Shown: positions 1 to 5,004, counted from the stretch's first letter. The stretch: DNA of 5,178 nt from Phycisphaerae bacterium (GCA_016873355.1 VGXK01000178.1:1-5178), one strand, 5' to 3'. Program-made: numbers and translations. Notes: generated from the letters alone by a model not told the origin.

Positions 1-252
1 GCGGGCAGGGGTCTGCCCTGCTGGTGGCGCTGCGCGCCTCCGCCGACCCGCGGCGCGCCGACGCTCCGGCTCGACGGCCTCTCGAGCGGAGTCGTGCTGC
101 TCGACGGCGAGATCATGGGCCGCTACGACGCTCGCATCGACCCGCAGCTCTCGCTTCCGGTCGGCTCGCTCGAGCGCGAACGCACGCTCGTGATCTTCGA
201 CTCGGAAGGGGCGTCGCCGGCCGGGGTGCGGCTCGCCGGTTCGCCGTCGTGA
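1..252 (+). CDS. C-terminal fragment of a protein with a GH35 beta-galactosidase-like jelly-roll domain
   Basis: The reading frame enters from the left edge and stops at TGA 250-252, so only the C-terminus is visible. From base 61 the translation reads TLRLDGLSSGVVLLDGEIMG, then RYDARIDPQLSLPV, and ends in a strand-like LVIFDSEG. This follows the pattern at the C-terminus of GH35 beta-galactosidases and related jelly-roll sugar-binding domains: a small-residue 'GkGvvwVNG' hairpin, 'lGRYw', 'GPQ..LYVP', then 'iivfE.eG'. The likely role is galactose- or polysaccharide-directed hydrolysis, or its carbohydrate-binding module; the catalytic part lies outside the window. The first 18 or so codons of this frame read poorly (two adjacent Trp, three consecutive Pro), while frame 3 over bases 3-53 reads better, so a frameshift near base 54 is possible. 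The gene converges on the ALDH pair with a 24-bp gap and no clear terminator. The assignment is from motif shape only; another glycosidase or carbohydrate-binding protein is possible. Confidence 0.5.
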   Translation, partial: AGRGLPCWWRCAPPPTRGAPTLRLDGLSSGVVLLDGEIMGRYDARIDPQLSLPVGSLERERTLVIFDSEGASPAGVRLAGSPS

Positions 253-276
253 TGCGCCGGCACTCCGGGCGGATCG

Positions 277-1143
277 CTACGCCGACATCGGGTGCCAGAT
301 CGTCTTGAGCTCGACGAGCCCGTCGAACGCGCTCGCGCCCGACCACGGCTCCTCCTGCTCGAAGTTGGCGCCCGGATCGACGAGCCGCACGCGCTTGAGA
401 TTCTCCGCGGCGCCGCATCGAAGCGCCGGCGCGTGCCGCGCGGGAACCGCCGCCACGATCGCATCGACGTCGCGATGCGACGCCAGGTGCGGCATCAGCT
501 CCGCCAACTCGCCCGTGAGCAGGTTCAAGACGCCGGCGGGCAGATCGGAGGTCGGCGCGCTCTCGGCGAGCAGCAGCGCTGCGAGCGGATGACGCTCGCA
601 CGCGATCGCCACCACCGTGTTTCCCGCCACGAGCGCGGGCGCCGCGAGCGACACGAACGCAAGCAGCGGCGAGCTCGACTCCGCGATCGTCACGCACACG
701 CCCACCGGCTCCGGCGTCGTGAACGTGTAATAGGGGCCCGCGACCGGATTCTGCCCGCCGAGCACCATGGCGAGCTTGTCGCTCCACCCCGCCATCGAGA
801 CGAGCCGATCGATCGACGCACGCACTTCGCGCTGCGTCGACGCCGCCGATCGAGACGATGTCGCGCGAAGCGCCGAGGCGAGTTCCGCCGCGCGCCCCTC
901 GAGCATCTCGGCGAATCGGTAGAGAATCTGACCGCGCAGGTACGGCGCCGCGCGCGACCACGCCGGCAGCGCCGCCCGCGCCGCCTCCACCGCCTGCCGC
1001 AGATCCTTGCGGCTCGCCCGGCAGAGATGCGCGATCACGCCGTTCGACGCGCCCTTGAGCGCCGTCGAACGCCCGCTCTCCGTGCGCGGGAACGCGCCGC
1101 CGATGAAGAGCTTGTGGGTCTTGACGACGGGAAGCCGTTGCAT
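277..1143 (-). CDS. ALDH16-type C-terminal domain protein (non-catalytic aldehyde dehydrogenase-like partner)
   Basis: A 288-residue protein, about 60% of a normal ALDH. It opens with KLFIGGAFPRTESGRS (11-26), the usual ALDH N-terminal strand pair, and keeps PEPVGVCVTIAES (144-156) and PALVAGNTVV (169-178). The catalytic equipment is gone. The PWNF Asn motif is replaced by AESSS, the NAD-contacting KPAE Lys by ACERH (181-185), and there is no FTGS glycine motif, no ELGG general base and no GQxC nucleophile. The end, VELKTIWHP (277-285), matches my memory of the end of the second domain of ALDH16 proteins. The likely role is structural, completing or stabilising the catalytic ALDH encoded just upstream. 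The start ATG (1141-1143) lies in frame with that gene, two codons after its TGA, and has no Shine-Dalgarno sequence. Expression is therefore probably by translational coupling or stop readthrough. It does not look like a decayed pseudogene, since the frame is open to a natural-looking end. Confidence 0.8.
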   Translation of the reverse strand: MQRLPVVKTHKLFIGGAFPRTESGRSTALKGASNGVIAHLCRASRKDLRQAVEAARAALPAWSRAAPYLRGQILYRFAEMLEGRAAELASALRATSSRSAASTQREVRASIDRLVSMAGWSDKLAMVLGGQNPVAGPYYTFTTPEPVGVCVTIAESSSPLLAFVSLAAPALVAGNTVVAIACERHPLAALLLAESAPTSDLPAGVLNLLTGELAELMPHLASHRDVDAIVAAVPARHAPALRCGAAENLKRVRLVDPGANFEQEEPWSGASAFDGLVELKTIWHPMSA

Positions 1144-1149
1144 GCGTGC

Positions 1150-2595
1150 TCAGTGGGAGAGGTACTCGCGCAAGCCGTGTCGACCGCCTTCGCGCCCGAA
1201 TCCCGACTCCTTGAACCCGCCGAAGGGACTCGCGGCGTCGAAGAGATTGAAGCCGTTGCACCAGACCACGCCCGCCTTCAGCGAGCGCGCGATCTCGAGG
1301 ATCTTGCTGCCCTTGTTCGTCCACACGCCTGCGCTCAGGCCGTACGGCGTGTTGTTCGCTCGAAGGAGCGCTTCGTCCGGCGTGCGGAACGACATCACCG
1401 CGAGCACGGGCCCGAAGATCTCCTCGCGCGCGATCGTGGCGCTCGGCTGCACCTCCGTGAAGAACGCGGGACGGCAGAAGTAGCCGCGATCGGGAAGCGC
1501 GGAGGTCCCGCACTCGTGGAGCGTGGCGCCTTCGTCCACGCCGATGCGCAGGTAGCGCTTCACGCGATCCCGCTGCACGGCGGAATTGATCGGACCCACG
1601 TCCGTGTTCTTGTCGAGCGGATCTCCCACGCGCAGCCGTTCCATGCGAAGCCGGACCTTCGCCACGACTTCGCCCAGCACCGACTCCTCGACGAGCAATC
1701 GACTGCCCGCGCAGCAGACCTGCCCCTGATTGAACCAGATCCCCTCGACGATCCCCTCGATCGCCTGATCGATCGGTGCATCGGCGAAGACGATGTTCGG
1801 GCTCTTGCCGCCGAGCTCCATCGTGAGCCGCACCGGCCGCTCGGCGCACGCTCGAAGGATCGCCTTGCCCACCTCCGTGCTGCCGGTGAAGGCGATCTTG
1901 TCGAAGCCCGGATGCTCGACCATGGCGCGGCCGGTCTCGGGTCCGCCGGTCACGATGTTCACCACGCCGCGCGGAAGCTCGCACTCGTCGAGGATCTCGG
2001 CGAGCCGAAGCGCCGTGAGCGGCGTCGTCTCGGCCGGTTTGAGCACGCAGGTGTTGCCGCACGCGAGCGCCGGCGCGAGCTTCCACGCCGCCATGAGCAG
2101 CGGGAAGTTCCACGGAATGATCTGGGCGCAGACTCCCACCGGCCGCGGATCGCTCACGCCCGGCAGCGCGTAGCGCAGCTTGTCGCACCAGCCGGCGTGG
2201 TGGAAGAAGTGCTGCGCCACCTGCGGAATGTCGAAGTCGCGGCTCTCGCGGATCGGCTTGCCCGAGTCGCGGCTCTCGAGCACTGCGAGTTCGCGGGCCC
2301 GCTCCTGGATGCGCCGCGCAATGCGGAAGAGGAACTTGCCGCGTTCGCGCCCCGGAGTTCTCGACCAGCGGCGCAGGGCACGGCGGGCGGCCTCGAACGC
2401 CTTGTCGATCTCGGCCCCAGTCGCCTCGGTGACCTGGCAGAGCTGCTGCTCCGAGGTGGGATCGACCGATGGAAAGTGCTTTCCCGCTCGGCCGTCCATC
2501 CAGCGGCCGTCGATGAAGAGGCCATAACGTGGGCGAATCTCCACCTTGGCGGATTCGGGCGCCGAGCTGTAGTCCCAGACTGGTGCTTGCGTCAT
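1150..2595 (-). CDS. NAD(P)+-dependent aldehyde dehydrogenase, catalytic half of an ALDH16-like pair
   Basis: A complete 481-residue cytoplasmic ALDH, which oxidises an aldehyde to the carboxylate with NAD(P)+. Visible motifs in order: N-terminal strands GLFIDGRWMDG (25-35); IIPWNFPLL (159-167) with the oxyanion Asn163; VLKPAE (184-189) with cofactor-contacting Lys186; FTGSTEVGK (236-244) in the Rossmann fold; MELGGKSPNIVF (259-270) with general base Glu260; FNQGQVCCAGSR (288-299) with nucleophile Cys294, exactly 34 residues after Glu260 as in ALDH2; EEIFGPV (391-397) with ribose-contacting Glu392 and Phe394; and PFGGFKESGFGREGG (457-471). Nothing is missing. The ATG at 2595 is preceded by GGAG at 2611-2608, with a rather long 12-nt gap. 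It is the first gene of a two-gene unit with 277-1143. The physiological substrate cannot be read from sequence. Split ALDH16-like pairs elsewhere often neighbour deoC, suggesting acetaldehyde from deoxyribose breakdown, but that is inference. Confidence 0.95.
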   Translation of the reverse strand: MTQAPVWDYSSAPESAKVEIRPRYGLFIDGRWMDGRAGKHFPSVDPTSEQQLCQVTEATGAEIDKAFEAARRALRRWSRTPGRERGKFLFRIARRIQERARELAVLESRDSGKPIRESRDFDIPQVAQHFFHHAGWCDKLRYALPGVSDPRPVGVCAQIIPWNFPLLMAAWKLAPALACGNTCVLKPAETTPLTALRLAEILDECELPRGVVNIVTGGPETGRAMVEHPGFDKIAFTGSTEVGKAILRACAERPVRLTMELGGKSPNIVFADAPIDQAIEGIVEGIWFNQGQVCCAGSRLLVEESVLGEVVAKVRLRMERLRVGDPLDKNTDVGPINSAVQRDRVKRYLRIGVDEGATLHECGTSALPDRGYFCRPAFFTEVQPSATIAREEIFGPVLAVMSFRTPDEALLRANNTPYGLSAGVWTNKGSKILEIARSLKAGVVWCNGFNLFDAASPFGGFKESGFGREGGRHGLREYLSH

Positions 2596-2747
2596 GGTCC
2601 GGAATTACTCCGTTTCGAAGCGTAGCGGCTCGGACGAGTGCATCTGCGGGGTTATCAGCAAGTTCGCGCGACGCGGAGCACGATGGCGGCGTGGCTCGTC
2701 AACAGCCGGCGAAGGCATGCGCAGACCGACTTTCACGACGAAATCAC
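2596..2747. other. divergent intergenic region between the ALDH pair and the first P-domain cassette
   Basis: About 150 bp before the duplicated cassette begins. It must hold the promoter of the minus-strand ALDH unit. On that strand a TTGACG hexamer (2704-2699) resembles a -35 box, but nothing like a -10 element sits 16-18 bp beyond it, so no promoter is called. Short open frames here have no ribosome-binding site or recognisable content. The only supported signal is GGAG at 2608-2611 (minus strand) ahead of the ALDH start. Confidence 0.5.
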
Positions 2748-2771
2748 TGCCGGTTTTCCTGGTGCAAGCCC

Positions 2772-2799
2772 TTGAATCGGCAGGTTCTGGGGGTAGATT
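2772..2799 (+). promoter_or_regulatory. candidate sigma-70-like promoter of the first P-domain gene
   Basis: TTGAAT (2772-2777), a 16-bp spacer and TAGATT (2794-2799), each matching 4 of 6 consensus bases. Both hexamers and the spacer length are unchanged in the second cassette, although the spacer has changed at three positions there. Transcription from here would give a leader of about 185 nt. The call rests only on pattern and on conservation between two recent duplicates. Confidence 0.35.
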
Positions 2800-2991
2800 C
2801 GACTTCGATCGACGAGCCGTTTCGTCGACGGATGTGGGGATTTGGAGGAGAGGGTTCACACATCAGAAGGCATGCCGGAGGCGGATGAGTTCCGCCGATG
2901 GCCGTTCGCTCTGGGAAGCATTCGATCTCGTTGATCGAGCCCGCGGCCCCATTGATCATCTCCGTTCGGTTCTCGAAAGGAAACGAAAGAC
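2800..2991 (+). other. long 5' leader of the first P-domain gene
   Basis: Non-coding stretch between the candidate promoter and the start codon, shared with the second cassette. It contains potential hairpins: TCGACGA/TCGTCGA with a 6-nt loop (2809-2828), GGCGGA/TCCGCC with a 5-nt loop (2880-2896), and TCGATC/GATCGA with a 5-nt loop further down. The first is intact in copy 2; the other two each lose one pair there without a compensating change. I do not recognise a riboswitch or known cis-regulatory RNA. The AAAGGA Shine-Dalgarno closes the leader. Confidence 0.4.
2976..2981 (+). promoter_or_regulatory. Shine-Dalgarno site of the first P-domain gene
   Basis: AAAGGA ends 10 nt before ATG 2992. 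It decides the start: the frame upstream of this ATG reaches an in-frame TGA about 40 nt earlier, with no ATG, GTG, TTG or CTG in between. The site is identical in copy 2. Confidence 0.65.
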
Positions 2992-3642
2992 ATGTCGGCA
3001 ATCGCACTTGCACTTACGGCGGCGGCGCTCGGCCCGGTCTATGTGGGCGCGGGTGGCGCTCTCCCTGATTCGACCACGAGCAACAGCATCCCGGCCTCGG
3101 GTCTTTTCACGAGCTCGGTCAACTCGACCGATGTCGGGACGATCACCAGCGTCAAGATGGTCACGCTCACGAGCCTCGTCCACACCTGGGTCGGTGACCT
3201 TCAGGTCGCCCTGATCTCCCCGAACGGAACGCGCGTCAACCTGTTCAGCCGCTTCGGAGTCACGTCGGCCACGGGCTTTGGCAGCAGCAAGGATCTCAAC
3301 GGCAACTACGGCTTCACGGATGGCATCGGTAGCCCGGCGTGGAATCCGGTCGCAGGTGCGGGCAACTACGCCAGCGGTACCTACAACCGCGTCACGAACA
3401 CGAATGCCGCGACCGTCCAGATCGGAACCGTGAGCGGCGTTCAGGGCATCAACAACAACACCTATGCGTCGCTCAACGGTGGCGCGTCGAACGGAACTTG
3501 GACGCTCGAGATCCGCGACTTCGGCAATGGCGACGTGGGCACGCTCGGCTCCTGGACGCTCGAATTCAACTTCATTCCCGCTCCCGGCGCGATCGCGCTG
3601 CTCGGCCTCGCGGGCATGACCGCTCGTCGTCGACGAGCCTGA
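2992..3642 (+). CDS. secreted P-domain (P/Homo B) protein with PEP-CTERM-like sorting tail, copy 1
   Basis: 216 residues. Residues 1-20 (MSAIALALTAAALGPVYVGA) form a hydrophobic signal with a plausible VGA cleavage site after residue 20, but without the usual N-terminal Lys/Arg. Residues about 38-193 match the proprotein-convertase P-domain, a jelly-roll beta sandwich found on secreted proteases and surface proteins: VGTITSVKM, WVGDLQVALISPNGTRVNLF (66-85), then NGTWTLEIRDFGNGDVGTLG (167-186) and SWTLEF. No protease domain is attached. The tail PAPGA (196-200), a hydrophobic stretch and RRRRA (212-216) is the planctomycete-style PEP-CTERM signal, implying handling by an exosortase-type enzyme at the membrane; the Glu of classic VPEP is absent. 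It is transcribed alone: own ribosome-binding site, terminator 55 nt past the stop. It is 181/216 identical to the protein at 4265-4915, with no gaps. The molecular role is unknown; surface display or matrix attachment is inference. Confidence 0.88.
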   Translation: MSAIALALTAAALGPVYVGAGGALPDSTTSNSIPASGLFTSSVNSTDVGTITSVKMVTLTSLVHTWVGDLQVALISPNGTRVNLFSRFGVTSATGFGSSKDLNGNYGFTDGIGSPAWNPVAGAGNYASGTYNRVTNTNAATVQIGTVSGVQGINNNTYASLNGGASNGTWTLEIRDFGNGDVGTLGSWTLEFNFIPAPGAIALLGLAGMTARRRRA

Positions 3643-3653
3643 TCCCAGGGTGA

Positions 3654-3669
3654 CGCCCGCCTAAGGGCG
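3654..3669 (+). other. small hairpin between stop codon and terminator, copy 1
   Basis: CGCCC (3654-3658) pairs with GGGCG (3665-3669) around a 6-nt loop, GCCTAA. In copy 2 the stem is identical but the loop is shortened to GCAA. Stem retention despite a loop indel suggests a real RNA element, perhaps a 3'-end stabiliser, though two copies are weak evidence. Confidence 0.4.
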
Positions 3670-3696
3670 ATCATCGAGAAAGCTAGAGCGAACGAG

Positions 3697-3732
3697 AGAC
3701 CCGCCCCTTCATCGGGGCGGGTCTTCTTTTTT
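3697..3732 (+). terminator. rho-independent terminator of the first P-domain gene
   Basis: Perfect 11-bp stem, AGACCCGCCCC with GGGGCGGGTCT, 6-nt loop TTCATC, then TC and a run of six T (3727-3732). This is a textbook intrinsic terminator. Stem and loop are identical in the second cassette. Confidence 0.95.
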
Positions 3733-3734
3733 CT

Positions 3735-3777
3735 GCGAGCGAGTGGAAGGCCGCATGGCGTTGTCGCCTGCGGCTCG
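3735..3777 (+). repeat. REP-like palindromic element A (forward)
   Basis: After a GCGAGCGAGTGG lead-in, CCGCA (3751-3755) and TGCGG form an outer 5-bp stem and GGCG/CGCC an inner 4-bp stem, with one bulged T and a TTGT loop. The same unit recurs at 3849-3885 and 5005-5047. It lies two bases past the terminator T-run. It has the traits of a bacterial repetitive extragenic palindrome: short, intergenic, hairpin-forming, several copies, mixed orientation. No transposase is nearby. Confidence 0.7.
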
Positions 3778-3778
3778 A

Positions 3779-3795
3779 TGGGTCACCAGGACCCA
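3779..3795. other. short hairpin in the inter-cassette spacer
   Basis: TGGGTC (3779-3784) pairs with GACCCA (3790-3795) across a 5-nt loop, ACCAG. It sits between the inverted arms at 3735-3755 and 3818-3838, so the whole block could fold as one branched structure. There is no T-run, so it is not a terminator. Confidence 0.35.
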
Positions 3796-3817
3796 CCTTC
3801 GCCTTGGCTCCTTGCCC

Positions 3818-3838
3818 TGCGGCCTCCCACTCGCTCGC
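3818..3838 (-). repeat. REP-like element B (inverted, partial)
   Basis: On the minus strand this reads as the lead-in and first stem arm of the REP-like unit. It matches the reverse complement of 3735-3755 at 20 of 21 bases. The distal half, with the TTGT loop and second arm, is missing. Its TGCGGCCTCCC part is also an exact 11-bp inverted match to GGGAGGCCGCA at 3849-3859, so this arm can pair with either neighbour. Confidence 0.65.
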
Positions 3839-3848
3839 CCGATTGCAA

Positions 3849-3885
3849 GGGAGGCCGCATGGCGTTGTCGCCTGCGGCTCGATGG
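3849..3885 (+). repeat. REP-like palindromic element C (forward)
   Basis: The 34 bases 3852-3885 are identical to 3748-3781, with the same CCGCA-T-GGCG-TTGT-CGCC-TGCGG hairpin and a following CGATGG. The lead-in differs: GCAAGG replaces GAGTGGA. With elements A and B it makes a forward, inverse, forward array within about 150 bp. Confidence 0.7.
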
Positions 3886-4023
3886 CGGCGCCAGAGCCGG
3901 AAGGTTTGCACTTCGATCGAGTCTCGATCGGCGTTCCCGCACCGATCAGCGCGAACCGTCCGGCGCACGAGCCGTCGAATCTCGGGCGCGTGATTCTGCC
4001 CTCGGAGCTTGCGCATCTGCCGT
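3886..4023. other. unique part of the inter-cassette spacer
   Basis: No convincing gene, promoter or RNA. It is not shared with either cassette. The one notable item is the 17-nt palindrome CGATCGAGTCTCGATCG at 3914-3930 (two 8-bp arms, one central base), which could be a dimeric-repressor operator or chance in a sequence rich in CGATCG. Confidence 0.4.
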
Positions 4024-4047
4024 TGCCGGTTTTCCTAGTGCAAGCTC

Positions 4048-4075
4048 TTGAATCGGAAGGTTATAGGGGTAGATT
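4048..4075 (+). promoter_or_regulatory. candidate sigma-70-like promoter of the second P-domain gene
   Basis: TTGAAT (4048-4053), 16 bp, TAGATT (4070-4075). The hexamers are unchanged from copy 1. The spacer carries TTATAGGGG where copy 1 has TTCTGGGGG. Confidence 0.35.
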
Positions 4076-4264
4076 CGACCTCGATCGACGAGCCGTTTCG
4101 TCGACGGATGTGGGGGTTTGGAAGGGGTTCACACATCAGGAGGCATGCCGGAGGCGGTTGAGTTCCGCCGATGGCCGTTCGCTCGGGGAAGCATTCAATC
4201 TCGTTGATCGAGCCTGCGGCCCCATTGATCATCACCGTTCGGTTCGCGAAAGGAAACGAAAGAC
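4076..4264 (+). other. long 5' leader of the second P-domain gene
   Basis: Counterpart of the copy 1 leader, shortened by 3 nt near 4120. The TCGACGA/TCGTCGA stem (4085-4104) is intact. The GGCGG/CCGCC stem has lost its closing A-T pair, and the TCGATC stem is broken by G to A. AAAGGA at 4249-4254 is the Shine-Dalgarno, 10 nt from ATG 4265. Confidence 0.4.
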
Positions 4265-4915
4265 ATGTCGGCAATCGCACTTGCACTTACGGCGGCGGCG
4301 CTCGGCCCGGTCTATGTGGGCGCGGGTGGCCTAGTCCCCGATGCGACCATTTCCAACAACATCCCGAACTCTGGTCTTTTCACCAGCTCGGTCATCTCGA
4401 CCGATGTCGGGACGATCAGCGACATCAAGATGGTCACGCTCACGGGCCTCTTTCACAGCTGGGTCGGTGACCTTCAGGTCGCCCTGATCTCTCCGAACGG
4501 AACGCGCGTCAACCTGTTCAGCCGCGTTGGAGTCACGTCGGCCTCGGGATTTGGCAGCAGCAAGGATATCAACGGCACCTACGGCTTCACGGATGGCATC
4601 GGCAGCCCGCCGTGGGAACCGTTCGGAGGTGGAGGCTTCTATCCCAGCGGCACCTACAACCGTGTCACGAACACGAATGCCCCTGTCGTGCAGATCGGAA
4701 CCGTGAGCGGCGTTCAGGGCGTCAACAACAACACCTACGCGTCGCTCAACGGCGGCCCGTCGAACGGAACCTGGACGCTCGAGATCCGCGACTTCTATCT
4801 AACCGCCCAGGGCCTGCTCGGCTCCTGGACGCTCGACTTCAACTTCATTCCCGCTCCCGGCGCGATCGCGCTGCTCGGACTGGCGGGCATGACCGCTCGT
4901 CGTCGACGGGCCTGA
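4265..4915 (+). CDS. secreted P-domain (P/Homo B) protein with PEP-CTERM-like sorting tail, copy 2
   Basis: 216 residues, colinear without gaps with the protein at 2992-3642. Residues 1-22 and 192-216 are identical in the two, covering the signal-like N-terminus and the PAPGA/RRRR sorting tail. The P-domain core is also retained: WVGDLQVALISPNGTRVNLF (66-85), NGTWTLEIRDF (167-177), GSWTL (186-190). I count 35 replacements, clustered at 23-35, 116-127 and especially 178-184, where GNGDVGT has become YLTAQGL and lost its acidic residue. The gene has its own ribosome-binding site and terminator and is predicted to be exported and processed like its twin. It is likely a recently duplicated surface protein that has diverged in exposed loops. 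No enzymatic motif is visible, so function beyond a P-domain fold is unknown. Confidence 0.88.
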   Translation: MSAIALALTAAALGPVYVGAGGLVPDATISNNIPNSGLFTSSVISTDVGTISDIKMVTLTGLFHSWVGDLQVALISPNGTRVNLFSRVGVTSASGFGSSKDINGTYGFTDGIGSPPWEPFGGGGFYPSGTYNRVTNTNAPVVQIGTVSGVQGVNNNTYASLNGGPSNGTWTLEIRDFYLTAQGLLGSWTLDFNFIPAPGAIALLGLAGMTARRRRA

Positions 4916-4926
4916 CCTTCGATCAA

Positions 4927-4940
4927 CGCCCGCAAGGGCG
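4927..4940 (+). other. small hairpin between stop codon and terminator, copy 2
   Basis: CGCCC and GGGCG close a GCAA tetraloop of GNRA type, an unusually stable loop class. The copy 1 stem is identical, with a longer loop. Confidence 0.4.
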
Positions 4941-4965
4941 ATCATCGAGATACTGAGCGAACAAG

Positions 4966-4999
4966 AGACCCGCCCCTTCATCGGGGCGGGTCTTCTTTT
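4966..4999 (+). terminator. rho-independent terminator of the second P-domain gene
   Basis: The same perfect 11-bp stem (4966-4976 with 4983-4993) and TTCATC loop as copy 1, followed by TC and only four T before CGCGCG. It is probably functional, but the shorter U-tract may make it leakier. Confidence 0.9.
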
Positions 5000-5004
5000 C
5001 GCGC

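Larger units (their letters stand above)
2748..3777 (+). repeat. tandem cassette, copy 1 (promoter, leader, P-domain gene, terminator, REP-like hairpin)
   Basis: The segment aligns end to end with 4024-5047. Similarity starts abruptly at TGCCGGTTTTCCT and ends at the shared CCTGCGGCTCG of the REP-like hairpin; flanking bases are unrelated. The two starts are 1276 bp apart and the two ends 1270 bp apart, so small indels are few: 3 nt in the leader and a few nt in the 3' region. By hand count the 240-bp upstream part differs at roughly 15 positions plus one 3-nt indel. The first 66 nt of the gene are identical. The middle of the gene is the least conserved part. This is a whole-cassette duplication, not of the coding sequence alone. 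Confidence 0.95.

Noticed and set aside
253..276. Bidirectional terminator between the convergent genes
   Set aside because: Only a 4-bp CCGG/CCGG stem with a CACT loop and no T-run on either strand.
113..2188. 691-codon open frame on the minus strand
   Set aside because: It runs through both ALDH genes in a different frame, is extremely Arg/Ala/Gly rich, and shows only scrambled composition. It is a by-product of high GC at third codon positions.
292..2625. 777-codon open frame on the plus strand, antisense to the ALDH pair
   Set aside because: It is longer than either ALDH gene but composed mostly of Arg, Ala, Glu, Leu and His, with no motif. The opposite strand carries an unmistakable ALDH, so this is an antisense shadow.
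2605..2859. 84-codon minus-strand frame ahead of the ALDH gene
   Set aside because: No ribosome-binding site and no recognisable content, and it extends into the duplicated cassette, where the copy 2 sequence gives a different product.
2800..2991. Leader as a structured riboswitch-like RNA
   Set aside because: Several hairpins can be drawn, but two of three lose a base pair in copy 2 without compensation, and no known riboswitch core was recognised.
2594..3214. 206-codon plus-strand frame overlapping the first P-domain gene
   Set aside because: Arg/Ser-rich and out of frame with the clear P-domain protein; the part before the gene is leader sequence.
3735..3838. Miniature inverted-repeat transposable element with 21-bp terminal repeats
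   Set aside because: The arms match 20/21, but there is no target-site duplication flanking them and the internal part contains a complete REP-like hairpin, so inverted REP-like units explain it better.
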